A stretch of 64,000 bases of DNA from Styela clava (taxonomy: Eukaryota; Chordata; Ascidiacea; Stolidobranchia; Styelidae). The DNA lies in assembly GCF_964204865.1 (NCBI RefSeq), contig NC_135252.1, positions 10,189,383 to 10,253,382 on the forward strand, given 5' to 3'. Below, in pieces: positions 11,532 through 24,600 of the stretch. A program made the translations under genes and the position numbers. The notes beneath the pieces are model-generated. The model ran no database searches. It worked only from the letters and a program-made list of their open reading frames with translations, and was not told the origin of the DNA. Every line of letters begins with the position of its first letter. Positions within the stretch are counted from its first letter, which is position 1.

Positions 11532-13507
11532 CTAGAACTGTACACCTATATGCAACACAAACCGATCTATAAGCTAACAATGCGGGATATGACTGCAACC
11601 TGCCAGCACAATATGTTCACCGCTTCCTCGCAAAACCATTCAATCGAAGGCAGCAGCAGCGGTAATCAGAATGTTGACTATACTGTTAAAAAAATCCATA
11701 CATTTCATTGTTAGCAATTTAGAGAAGCATAAAAGCGATAAATTGAAATAGCTGTAAACTGAATTTTAACCACGGTTGCGACAAACATATGGTAACCGCA
11801 AACAAATATTGTGAAGTTTTGGTCGACATTCCAACTACTCTCCCTCGAAGACGGTAAATACACAATAAAACCTTCAAAAGTATTTATTTACTCGGATGGC
11901 ACGGACGAAGCGAGTCTGCTGGGCGTAATAGATCTTCAGATCTCTCTTAACTAAACGATTCAACCAGTATTTGATGGCAATACGTTGTCGATGTGCACGA
12001 CCCTCCTATTGGCCTTCGTGGAATTCGTCATATCCGGGTTTCCGCTCATAAATGATGTAAGGTTTGTCTTTCTATCCTGCGTAATACGCTTTCATTGTAT
12101 AGAATGCCAAGCGGAAATTTGCATTGCGCAGAGATGCACAGAGATAATATTACGTTTGATCATTCTCGCCAGTGCTAATACTCAATACTTGCCATAATAT
12201 CGTATGCAATCACCTAGTGTTGATTACTGTCAAGTGTATACGTGTCTGCCTACATATATATCGCATTATACACATACACTGAAAAACAGAGATAAAAATT
12301 TTACAATAAATATGTTGCAAAAGGAGGTATGAAGAATTTATCCGTCCTCGAGTCAAAATACAAGAAAGCAAACCAAAAAATAAAAAAAAAGCGAAGAAGT
12401 GAAAACAGAATTATCAGGGCAACGTCTTCTTTGAATACTTCCGTAACATCGCCTGATCAGCAAGATGTCAAAAATGGCAATTGAATTTTATCTGCCAATC
12501 AGAAACTTTTTTCACTCGAATTGCAGACACATAGCTTGTTTTTGCTAGCTTCTTGTAAGTTTTAAATTGTATCTGAGCTTTAGATATAAATCAAATATTT
12601 CAATGATCATTTTTATCCGAGGAATCTTAGCTTAGTTACAGCAATGAGAATGAAGAAACTCCAGGAAAATCTGCGTTAGACTAGGTTCAATTTAGATATC
12701 AATATTTTCGAATTGCGGTCAGTTAAATAATATATATATGTGAACCAATAATATGATTGAACACTTTCAAAATATTACAGATCTTATGCAAAAGAGATTT
12801 TAGGAAAACACCCCGCCATGTTTTAAAATAAAATATTAATATTTATCTAGTTAGTATAAGTACTAGGATAGGATTTACATATTTATCCGGCGGAGAGGAA
12901 AGCCGATAAGACGGCTTAACCATATGGCGAGCCACGGCCTCGCGTCCGGTTACCATCCCATGTCGGGTATTGGATTAGTTAGTTACTTGTTTTCGGACGC
13001 ATGGACTTGGTGGTGGAGGAAGCCGTAACCGATCAGCGGTTACGTGAACCACCCTACTAGTTTATTTTGACTTCATAACCAGCACAACCGACAATGAAAC
13101 GATTGGTAAAAACATGAAAAGGCTTTGTACAGAAGATCCAATTGCAATTCACCATTGCAAAAATGCTTATTTATTGGTGTTTCACCGAGTTGGGGTTTAC
13201 AAACTAGTTTACATTTGCAATACCAACATTTTGGTTCAAAATGTTTAATCACGTGCTGTTTAAATTGGAGCTTTTCCGGTACTAATTTTTAAATTACTGC
13301 AGATGAACCACCACATCGCTAAAGGAACAATCCTGATTAAGTTATTTGATTTATACCTAATTTTTGATAATGCAACTAAAAACTGTCGAGAAGCACGCAA
13401 AACCAATGTTTGCAACTATGCTCGAAAGTCTGAAAAATTCCAATTGTTACACTGTAAATATATACTACTACGTTACACCGCCGTTATCAACTCTTTGCTA
13501 GATGGTA
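11532..13507. other. Gene-poor stretch upstream of the unidentified gene
   Basis: No exon could be supported. The first exons and promoter of the unidentified minus-strand gene may lie here. The block at about 12890-13065 is more GC-rich than its surroundings and looks like a SINE or other repeat. The remainder is AT-rich and without recognisable signals. Confidence 0.4.
12885..13065. repeat. Probable SINE-like repeat
   Basis: This GC-richer block stands out from AT-rich flanks. It contains GGTTACCATCC, which resembles a tRNA B box, and a small palindrome (CGTAACCGATCAGCGGTTACG spans about 13027-13047). A related palindrome occurs near 53629 in another candidate SINE. No tRNA structure or poly(A) tail is certain, so the class is tentative. 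Confidence 0.35.
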
Positions 13508-14535
13508 ATTACCGACTCTCATGACCTTTGACCGATGCTGCCAGCTACATAGTTTGAGGGGACGCTTGCCGTGCTGCGCGTTTCAGACTACGCGCGATTG
13601 CTATTCGTAGCTGCTTCGAAAAGATCGCTGTGTGTAAATGTTGCTTCAACAGTTTTTTTAATATTATAAATTTAATACTGACTAACTTATGTTAAGTTGT
13701 ATGTACAGTACCACGGTACGGTACCTGGTAGTGGTGCACCCGTACCGTTACTGTAGTACCGTCAGCGGACCGGATATCGTGTCAAATTAGTCTATCGAGT
13801 ACGTTAAAACACTGACATATTACGAAAAACCTACTTTAGTACAGCATCTCTCGGATCATCCACCGCCTAACCACATGCGAATACAAAGCAAAATCGCAGC
13901 GTCCTCTCAAAAAGTGGTTCTGGCAGCATTCGTCACGCTCTGTTGTGTCGTATGAAAGTCGGTAATTGTTATGAGAACAAACAAAAGAGCTACGCTCAAA
14001 TATATGGACACGTCACAAGGTGTCGCTCTTCTTTTATTCTGACCAAAGTGACTAGAAACCAAGTGAGGACATGCATTGGTAACGTTATAAGCGTGCGTGT
14101 GACGTCACACCAGCCATTTTGTGTCCAGAGTTCTATCGCTGTAAGCGATAACTACGGTATGTGATTTAAACCTGCGATCGTTAAACAGTTGAATAAAAAA
14201 TAACGACGCTTAATAATTTGGACCAAATTTTCGCAGCGGCAAATCGGATGAACATTCTTCTGAGAAATTAATTTAAATTCCTCAGATATCTCGGCTCGGC
14301 GGTATGGTCATTGGTCAGCATATACGAAGTTAAGGTTAAAGTCATCCAACTTCACTCGATAAATCAATACAATACACACAATAAGACCAAAAATATTAAA
14401 CAAAGAGATGCATATTTTACTATAAAAATCCTGATGTTAGTATCGCTAATTGTACAGAACTTATTTTAACAAACTGACGGAACTACACTACGGGAACTTG
14501 CAACTATTTGTTCAACAATGTGTACATTGTCATAA

Positions 14536-15038
14536 TACCGTATTTTCCGGCGAATAAAAGTCTACCCGGCGAATAAGACGAGGCCTGCTTTTAAGCCTGA
14601 AAAAAAATGGGTTTTTACATATAACCGGCCAATAAGTCGGGGTAGTAAAATCGCATCAACATCGGGAATCTTAAATTACCTTGCAATGCCTTTTGAGCGG
14701 TCGCCGCGTTTGCGCACTGGTTAAAATAGCCTATAATGACTTTTCTTGTAGCTTAATATTCAATCCATATACGGTATGTTAATTCAAATATGATAATCAC
14801 AGCTTTACAATTCCAGATTCACAGCGCGAAAATGTCGATTTATTTAAACTAACCAGATGAGGACGTGGGGAATGCTATCGCCGAAGGTATTCTATTGTCC
14901 GGATTCAATAATAAGGCGACACCAAAAAAAATGAAAATGATCATACTCGCCCAATAAGACGACCCCCCCTCCCCCCCCCCAAAATCAGGCCAAAAATTTG
15001 GGTCTAGAAAAGCGACTTATTCGCTGGAAAATACGGTA
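14536..15038. mobile_element. Nested MITE with CCGTATTTTCC termini and TA flanks
   Basis: It begins TACCGTATTTTCCGGCGAA and ends with the near-exact reverse complement (TTCGCTGGAAAATACGGTA). TA at each end suggests a TA target duplication. Copies of 'cgaataagacg' recur inside both halves, so the whole 503-bp element is close to palindromic. There is no coding capacity. It sits in the core of the long-TIR element, so it inserted later or was carried inside it. Confidence 0.75.
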
Positions 15039-17040
15039 TATTAAAAAAATATTCTACATGCACGAAATGAAGGATATCGGCTTATATCGGGGTTAAAAGA
15101 AAAGAGAGAATTTATTTATTTCGTCAAACCAGAAAACATAATAATGATACAATAACAAATAAATTATAAAACAATACGTAATGCAGTTTTCGCTAAAAAA
15201 AATAAAATAAATCTCTCTTCGGTACATGACTGGGTGATAACGATACGGGCATATACGGTCGCATATGCATTTCTTATGGTATTTGACGGAAATTAATAAT
15301 TTTCACACATATTCTAATGTTAATTCATTTCTTATCAATTGCGGGGCGCTGTCAAATCCCAACCCAACAAACCACCTTAATTATGGATGTTTTTCAATTC
15401 GGATAAGTCGTAGATAAACAATAAGGCCAATGTATCATTTGGAAACGATGTATCGCGGCCACGTAACATGATTACCTCTCCATTTACATGTATTCAGTAT
15501 TTTATTACTTATCTCTATCCTTTGCGCGATCACAATATCATTGCGTGACATGGCTCTGTAGTACCCGCGATATATATTCATATATAACTAGAGACTAGAG
15601 TGCGATTCATTGTCGTTTTGCGGGATCATCTGGATATCCCATTTTGACTTCGGTAAATAAACAAAATCGGTGAACGATTAGAAGCCAAGTTTTCGTAACG
15701 ACGCAAAGTACAATTAGGCATTGACGTTCAGGCGACGTTGTTCTGCAGAACGTTGTAAATTACGCAATCGCGAATTTTGTCGTTCACAGCTGGAGTTCCA
15801 ATTATATCAGTATTGTAGCATCGACCGCGGTTTAAATAATACCTGCTTTAAACGTATGCTTTAGGTTAATGATGTTTCACACTTACCAGGGTAAGTGATA
15901 AGTGTTTTTCGTAAGGAACGCAGAGCTGCTACGTTGCAACACTTTGGTCGCAACGTAATTGCGAAAGATCGCTGCGTAACGAAGTAATTAAGGAACGTCG
16001 CTGTTTAACTCAAGTTGGCGCAGCGGACATATGAAGAATTGGAGAACAATGAATAAAATAGCGTATACAATTTTACTGGTGCACGATAAATTCAATCCAA
16101 TGATACCATTCGAAAGCTATTTTTAACCTCTACAAATGTCAAACTTACAAAAGTATATGTGTCGATATCATATTAGATTAAAACAAGAACAAATCGGAGG
16201 TTTTGTCATTTAATTGAAAAGTTTTTCAAAAAAATTCACGCTTTCAATTTCGCCGATTTTTGTACGATAATCGGGACATTTTATCCCCATCTCATAATTA
16301 TAATTAGTCTCCTAGATTGTCTCTCAAACAATATAAAACTTGTCTAAATATAATGTAAGGTTAGTGAGATATGAGGTTTCGAAGTTGCATAACTCACACG
16401 CGATACCTGTAGTAAGATAACTATTGCGCGATTCGATGGACACAGAATGGCGTCCGATATGCATCATCGCACACGGTGTCTCCACTTGGTTTCTAGTCAC
16501 TTTGATTCTGACACACAAAAAAAACGAATCTCTGGAAGTCAACAGAAATTTTTGAATTAAGTAAAAGTATAGCCTTCTAGCAAAAAAATCAATCTTTAAC
16601 CTTTGAACATTTTAAAGCAATTGGTCTAGTATTCGAAGAGAAAAGCGATTTTATGGTGACGAAGAGGAATAATACCAACAAAAACAATAACATAATATTG
16701 AAACGATCGTTATGTACACTGACGTGTCAAATAAGAAAGACGATACTCAGGCGATTTCGATGATAAAATCATTTGAGGTCTTTCAATTACCGACTTTCAT
16801 ACGACTCAACGGTATGTTAGTCGTTGGACTCAACAGAGTATTCGCATGTGGTTAGGCGGTAGATGATCCGAAAGACGCTGTCATTTCGTAATATGTCAGT
16901 GTTTCAAGGTACACGATAGACTAGTTTGACAAGATATCCGGTTCTCTGACGGTACTGCAGTATCGGTACGGATGCACCACTACCAGGTACCGTACTGGTA
17001 CTCAATTCAACAATCAATTTGCTTCTCAATTTGCTTTTTC

Positions 17041-17260
17041 ATTCATATTCATTTTAAGCTTTCTATTTCATGTTATTTCGTCATGCTGTGTTAGACCCCA
17101 TCTAGGGTGTCGCTGCTCGATAACCAGTACTGTTTTTTTCAGCGTTTCCCTCCACCCCGAAAAGCTATTCTTCTTTTATTTTATTCTGTATATGTAGCTT
17201 TCGTATTTTCAAATGGTGGAAAAAATAAATTACTGATACTGATACTGATCAACCGACAAA
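17041..17260 (+). repeat. Probable retroposon 3' end with ACTGAT tandem tail
   Basis: This segment interrupts the right arm of the long-TIR element and has no counterpart in the left arm. It ends AATAAATTACTGATACTGAT plus one more partial unit, the kind of short tandem tail left by some LINEs and SINEs in place of poly(A). The class is unresolved without a library search. Confidence 0.45.
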
Positions 17261-17489
17261 TAAACCGTTGTAGGCCCACTGTACATGCAACCAACGACTA
17301 ACATGCAACTTAACCTAAGTTAGTCAGTATTTAATTTATAATATTACATAATAATATTACACACATCAAGCTTTTTCAAAACAGGTACGAATAGCAACCG
17401 CCCGTAGTCTGAAACGGCGCGGTAAGGTAAGTGTCCCCTAAAAATATGTTGCTAGAAGCATCGGTCAAAGGTCATAAAAGTTGGTAATG

Positions 17490-18646
17490 GATAAGGCCTC
17501 CAAAGACGAAACAATAGCTCTCTAGCATACCTTAGCGAACATAGGATCTGTACCGTACTCTCTGGTGTCTCAATTCACTTTAGTCTCACTGCTGCACTGG
17601 TACGGTACGTGTTTCGCTGTTAAATGCGATCACCATCTTCAGGCTCGAAGATTCTGAGATTGGCGCTAGCATGATTCGAATTGCTTGTCTGCTTGTACTA
17701 CCAGACTGGCTGACTGTACCGTATGTATGCTGTCGGTTCTGTAGGATTGGTCTGACGCCTGGCGCTATCTCAGAATCATCAATTGCAGAGTTGGCTTACT
17801 TTGAAAACCACGAAATTGAAAATCAAAAAATAGATCTGTTACCGGTATCCCAAATCTGTAAATTAAGCTACTGCTGTACTGTTTTTTTTCTGGCTGTTTT
17901 TAATTTCAATCAGCCATAACTGTATTAACTTATCAGGTTACCTATTCCTGTATTCTTTATACATACGGTACCATATTTCAGTGTCCAGGTGTTAGTTTCC
18001 GGTATTTTCGTACTGACTTATTCCTGTGTATCAGTGTATACCTGTACCGGTACTGTAGCGACTGCTGCACTTAACAGTAAACTATGATTGCATGATGTCA
18101 TATTTTCATATGTCTGTATGCCAGTATGCCAGGTATAGTAATCTATTGATGCAGACCAGCTGCAGAGCTGACTGAATACGCAATACCATAAAGTCATAGT
18201 TTTGTAGTTGGCCTATAACTTCAGAACTTATACTTGTATAGCATAAGATGCCAGAATACATGACATGAATATGTGATGAATCAATAACAGTAATGCTGTA
18301 ATGGTACCAGCACTATTTTATGTACAGTCATATGCTTATTTAATGCACGCTACGGTAACTGCAGAACTGATTAATATCTGATTCATCTTTCACATCCCAG
18401 CTGTGAATTTCAGATTTCATTTTTAACCTTTTTATATTCTACATATCATAGGCTACATTGAAACTTATATTTCAGTTTTTATTAGCGCTTTTCTAATTGT
18501 ACGAATGTGCATTTGTTTTGCAGTTAGTTTCATAGTCTTTCATTCTCATCTGATAGACTAATCGTACTTAGTATTTTGTGTTTTCATTTGTTCCTAATTC
18601 CTCATCTCTGCATCTGTGTGTTGTGTAGAATCATTGCTCATTCAAG
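17490..18646 (+). promoter_or_regulatory. Upstream region of the amphiphysin-like gene
   Basis: No open frame of interest is present. The stretch 17550-18060 is unusually rich in GTACCG/CGGTAC words. A pyrimidine-rich tract followed by 'gttgtgtag' ends at 18627, 20 bases before the start ATG. It could be a 5' UTR splice acceptor or a spliced-leader trans-splice acceptor. The promoter itself is not identified. Confidence 0.4.
18600..18627 (+). promoter_or_regulatory. Candidate 5' UTR splice or trans-splice acceptor
   Basis: A T/C-rich run (ctcatctctgcatctgtgtg) leads into ttgtgtag at 18620-18627. The start ATG lies 20 bases later in a good context (caagATGGcg). If the species uses spliced-leader trans-splicing, as ascidians do, this would be the leader acceptor. 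Otherwise it may end an upstream 5' UTR intron. Confidence 0.35.
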
Positions 18647-21600
18647 ATGGCGGATTCTCAAGTGCGAGATAACAGTTCCCGGATTCGGAGGAATATGTCA
18701 AAATTGGCTTATCGGAGTAAAGAGAAAGTATGTGTGTTTTTTGATTGACTTGAATTCAAGGATGATTTAAATTACATATAGTCTAGTTTTGAACATTGTT
18801 CCAATATATTTAATACTATTATTAATTTTTGTATTCATTTTGTTAAGCATTTTGTAGTTCTATCTCGATAAGTAACTTTTCTACTGTATTTTACATGGGG
18901 CTAATTCAATTCACTTATGTCAATAAAGTATTTTTTCACTGTGTTTTAGTATTTCAATATGCCATCTGTGTTTCTTGTTGATTTGAAAAATAATCTGAAA
19001 ATTGATCTCACGTGGGTTTGACAAATTCACTATAATTTCTATCACGTCTTTTTGAGACTTATTCTGGCCTTGATTTATCAATCTTGAACCACCCTTGTCC
19101 ACCAATTCAAGCAATTTTTCCAGAATGTTTCACTTTGTTATTTTTTCCGGGCATGTTTATAACTGACCTTGCCCAAAGAAAAGTTCCTACCTTACAAGAA
19201 ATTCCAGTTTTTAAACTTACTAATGTAATTTGATATATAACTGTAATATGATATATATATATATATATATATATATGCTTATCTGAATTGAATCAAATTA
19301 AAATTTCTTTATCATTTTAGGTGATGAGATCAATAGGACGAGCTGAGGAAACTAAAGATGAAATTCTTGACCATTATGTGATGTTAATAAACAAGCAACA
19401 GGTATGAACTGTTTGCTGTATTATTGCTGTGAGAGTATTTTGAATTCAGTATTTTGGGAATTTATGGCCTGACCATATTTTAACAATATGCTATTCTAGT
19501 GTTTATGTTGCAGCAGAACTCTCTCAATTTTGTTATAAATAAATAAAATTCAACTGCAAAAAAATTTTACAGTAAAAGTTATTACCGGTATACAAAACAT
19601 TTTTTTTTGATCAGTAGCTGCCATTTAATTTCGTTAAAATTTGAAAAACAGATTTATGCACTCATTTTACACCACTCTCTCTGTTTATATTTCCTGTACA
19701 TGTTTGCAAAAACCTAGAATACCTTTTTCAGCAATAAGGGTATTATTGTTTATCATGCAGTAGGAAATTTTGTTTGACTCTAATAAATAACAACAGAATC
19801 ATTTTTCCAAAATACCATGTCGCTCACGATAGCAAGATCTTATTTGATGACAGTATACCAATGAATTAATTTCTAATATTTCAATTGTTTGAAAATTCCT
19901 AAAGATTTTTTTTCATTAAGTTTTGACTATTTAGCATAATTGAATGGTTTAAATAGCGACATACGGTGTCACCATGTCATTTATGATGCTGTGTTACTGA
20001 TATCATAGCACCAACACACTTTTTTGAAGTAATTTATTTAATGCATAATCATCTATTGGCTTGATTAAGAAATGGGGCCATCACAAGCCATCAACTCTGG
20101 TTCCTGATCATATGACAAAGCTATTTGATTTGGTTTTTCAATCATAGTATTGCTTATATTATTTTAGTATAATATATTGCACCATAGAGTCATTGCAAAC
20201 TGTTTTATCGCACTATTCCACCCTTGTATTATCAAATTCCTATACATCAATCATTAGCTAAGCACATTTGTACAACACACAAAATGAACTCTGTTTTATT
20301 GACTTTTCAAGTCACTAACGAGGATATGTTTATTTTTGCCTGACTTAGTTTAATTCATGCCTCTATGTGAATCGCTTCAATGTTTTTAATCTAAAATGAA
20401 ATTTCAGTGCTGGATCATGTATAGCGTACATATAAACCATGCTTGACAGCTTGATTCATTATCGAATCAGCCTTAATTTTTTTCAGTTTGGGAAAGAGAA
20501 TTTTCTTTCATGAAATAAATTTGTTGCTCGGATATTTTAACATCACGTAATCAACAAATTCCAAAACATGTTATTCGTGTGTAACATACATAATTATGTT
20601 AAACTACATTCTGTGTACTTTTTATGTTCTTTTAAACTTCAAATCATGATGAAAGTTGGTTGCCATATTGATAGCATACAATATTCGCCTTATATATAAC
20701 TCTGTTGAAAACCATGATATTAAACAAGTAAATTACATGATATATATTTATTAACATTATTAACACATAGATTATTATTTTTTTACTCCACTTTATTTTG
20801 ATGTTGAAATAGGCTTCATCAATCATTGTAGTTATATTGGATGTACTCATTCATAGCGGAGGCAGTTTTATCACTTTTGGTGTTTTATTGTATTTGCATT
20901 ATTGAAACTGCTAAACTAAATTTATTGGAATGGTATTTTCCTATTTACTTGGTATATATTCATGAAATTCATATTTCATTATCGCTGCATTCAACCAAAC
21001 GTTTCAAACTAAAAACGTCATTTCATCCCATGAATGTGTGCTGTAGTACTTTGTATCTTTGTCGTGATAAAAATTGATGCGAGTCAAAAACACATTACAC
21101 TTTGTTAGATTTGTGTGTGTCTCGTTTGATTCATTCATACTTACTGGTAGTCTAATCATTTTTAAGTTGATTAAAGAAATTGAAATTTTAATAAATCTCA
21201 AACTATATTCTGATCATACAATTTCAGTTACAAATGCAAAAGTTACACAGAGATATGAAGCAATATTTAGCAGCTTTAAGAGGTAATTTTTTTCATTTTA
21301 GAATTTTCTACTGATTTTAATGATTCTATTGATCATTGATAAGATTCCTACTTTTGTTCGAAAATGATATTCATTTGTGAAGTTGTGATCAATTAGTAGT
21401 ATCCACCTTTGAAATTAAGATAATTCTAAACAAGTTGCCGGCTTTTGATGTTTTAAAAAATTTATTTTAAAATTCTTAGTTGGTTTTGTCCTGCTAATAG
21501 GATACTGTGTTCCTCTGTCGATTTTGTTACATTATATCTAACACACACAAGGATTGATTGGAAAATATCTTTAAATATGGTTCATGCATGATCACTTTGT

Positions 21601-24600
21601 CACTGGTTCTCAAACTTTCCACGATTCGTGGTCCCTTTCACTGAATTTCAGTCTGTGGCACGCTGCTTCCATATAAAAAAACCTAGTTTCGCTTTCAACT
21701 TGTTTCCCTCAGTTATTTTTTATACGCCACATAAGTTATAGAAACTCTAAAAAAATGAAAGCAAAAGAATAAATGTTTTGTAGTTGAAGAAACAAACAAA
21801 TCACAGCCAATTTCAATTTCGGTAAAGTAGTCATCTCAAACAGCACCTAGGGAGAGACTTAGCTCAAGGTGTCCTAGAGGGACTGAGGTTACAGTCCGGG
21901 AAGCTCCGCCTTAGATGTTTCCCTTTTCTAATTGCAGCGATGAGTCTTTCACAGAAAGCCTTTTATGATTCTCTCTATGAAGTTTATGATGATGATTGGG
22001 CGGGTAAAGACGTCATTGCATCTTGTTCACAGGTAATTTGATTTTCAGTCATTTTTTAAGGAGACATTACTATAACTTCTATATTATATACTATAATCCT
22101 ATTTAATAATTTTTAACTTAGCTTTTTTTATTGACAGCGGAACCAGCTATTGCATGATGATATATTTGCGAGATTTCAAGCTGAAGTTACAGATACATTA
22201 CAGAATCATTTGACAGAAGTTGGTGCCTTTTTTATATGTTTCTTTTTACAGTGTTTGAATCACACTAGGCATAGTTGGCTTAAAATGACTGCTATTTTTT
22301 CTGTTATTAAATTTATCATACCCATAGTTAGGTGGCCTCTGACAATCCTGAGATTTTTAAACTGTTCTTCAAATAGATAGAGCATGCATAATACACCAGT
22401 ATACTGGAGTCCAACATGGCACCGATGGAATATGTATCAAAACAAAAATCTTTGTGCCCGCTGCACTGTGATTATCTTATTGCTGTTTACTCTTATGAGA
22501 ATGTGAATGAGTGATCGAGAGTAAACTAATGATTGCACATGGTAATTAACATTCCAGTATGACTACACCGATATATATGTAATTACATAGTATGTTGACA
22601 GCACATCCATCAGGTGTTTTTTTTCAATCGTTCCAAATATGCCATTATTGTCTTACTTGTTATATTAGGTTTTTGAAACACTTGAAATTGAAAGAGATAA
22701 AAAAACTGTCCATGTTTAGTCGGAAAAACTTATTGTACTCTGTGTATTTTTTACATTTTTATGTGTACTGTAATGATAAAAAAAAAGCTCTATATTGTTC
22801 AAGTATGGTTAGAAAAAATATATGCCCAAGTTTTGGCAATGCATACCCATATGTTACTTACTATATTTGAGTTGGAGTTTATCATTTAGAAAGCATCATT
22901 ACATTACAATCAAATCCTAATACTGTAGTTTATGTTGATCATTCAATTGTGGAATGTTTTGATATTTAAGAGCCAGCAAAATGTTTTAATACTGATACAC
23001 TGGGAATTTGCAGTGGTCATTTTCAAGACTTATTTTATTTTTTTTTGCTTCCATGTTTTTTATAATTGTTCTTATTGGGCATTTTATCACTGCTATGCTA
23101 AATTATGAAGTCACGGTTACATTTACTTATTATTTTTTAGTACAATGACTGCAAATTACGTGTTGAAAAAAGAAGTCGAAAGTTGGTTGATTATGATGCA
23201 GCACGCAGAACATTGCAATCATTGGAAGCATCCAGGAAACCTGACCCTACTAAATTGCAAAGGGTAAGTATGTGAATCTATACCAAAATAAAAGACTTTC
23301 TTGGAAAGATATTTGAAGCGATCAAAATACTTGCATGTGTCATATTTTATCAAGATGCGCTTTACACCTTGGTTTACAAGAACTATCTTTCCAAACTGTA
23401 GGTCGCGACTCGCGAGTTGAAGTTGGGTCGCCTGAAATCTTCTTGGATCCCTTTTTCTTAGTAAAATTTATTCTTTATTAGGTATTTAATATTGAACTGT
23501 TGGTTAATTATAATTGTATTTATAGGAAGTATCGCAGCGTAAAATATTGGCAGAATCTATTTTGTTCCGCTTAGGTAAACAAGTGCAGCTATCTCATTAA
23601 TGATTTATTTTTGTGAAATAATTGTTTGTAAAAAGGATTGTTTGGTAATAGAAAATTTTGCTGCCATAAAAGCACTATATGTAGATTAAAATGTATGCAT
23701 ACATGTCGTATTTGAGATTAGCTTTGGGTTGCATATTTTTACAAAAGTTATTTAAAAAAAAAATGAATTGAGTTTGGGAACGACCGCTGCAGAAGAAGGG
23801 AGGGAGGTTTAAGTTTTGGGAGGGCTAGGATAGCTTGTGTTGGCACGTCGTGTTCAATTTTTCAAACCTCGAATAAGATATGGTGCTTAATGATAAAGAT
23901 TTGAGGATAAATATATAAAAAGTACTTTCAATTTTTCTTATTTTTAGGCACAAGAGCATGTCAGAATCACTAAAGAAAGATACGAAGAGTTGAATAGTCA
24001 ATTGCATGAACAATTACCAACGTTATATGATTCAAGGCTTCCCGTTTGTACCAACACATTTTCAAGTATTTGTGAAAGTGAAAAGGTTTTTTCAAACGAG
24101 ATTGCAGAGGTTTGTTGTTTGAATGTCCTCTTCCAAAATTAGAATAAATTATTTTATTAAATGGCCACATATCATACAGAGTTCCAAAAAATGAATATGG
24201 TTTTTACTGACGTATAATTCATGAGATTTCTGTGATTTTTCACACAGTATATTTTGCTCTATGAATTTTTTGGAACTCTCCAGAAGTATATGTACCAATA
24301 TGGAGGTAACTAATTTTGTTCGCATACTTTACATCAAGTTGTGTATGGGACCTAAGCCTTTGGGCATGGGTTATATTCACTTGGCTAAGACAGTCCCCGA
24401 ACTTATAATAGAACTAAAATAAGGAAAACCGGAATAAAATTATGGCCTAACCCTAACCTGGTACACATACCACGGGAGTACCCTTGCAATAGCTTTAATT
24501 AAAGCAATATCTCATCGTACTCACCAACCCTTATCGTTACCAAACCTAACCAGATTTTTGGTTCGTTGTGCTCTTCTGATGATAAGAGGTTAAACTCTGC

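Larger units (their letters stand above)
13508..17489. mobile_element. Element of about 4 kb with long terminal inverted repeats
   Basis: The left arm (about 13508-14135) reappears inverted in the right arm (about 16430-17489). Matching landmarks include ATGACCTTTGACCGATGCT at the outer ends (13520 and, reversed, near 17475), TACTGACTAACTTA, the GGTACCTGGTAGTGGTGCA block (about 13720 and, reversed, about 16990), ACACTGACATATTACGAAA, CGCCTAACCACATGCGAATAC, GTCGTATGAAAGTCGGTAATTG and, innermost, AAAGTGACTAGAAACCAAGTG. The arms are diverged but colinear. The right arm is longer because of an insertion near 17010-17260. The core has no long open frame and carries a nested MITE. It fits a foldback or long-TIR non-autonomous DNA transposon; an old inverted duplication is the alternative. 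I could not fix the target duplication. Confidence 0.7.

Noticed and set aside
13927..14164. 73-codon frame in the left arm of the long-TIR element
   Set aside because: It has no transposase features and falls in repeated inverted sequence. The matching stretch in the right arm is not open in the same way.
23526..23574. Possible 49-base cassette exon in amphiphysin intron 6 (tatag acceptor, gtaaac donor)
   Set aside because: Its length is not a multiple of three. Including it between two phase-0 exons would shift the frame, and the BAR domain reads continuously without it.
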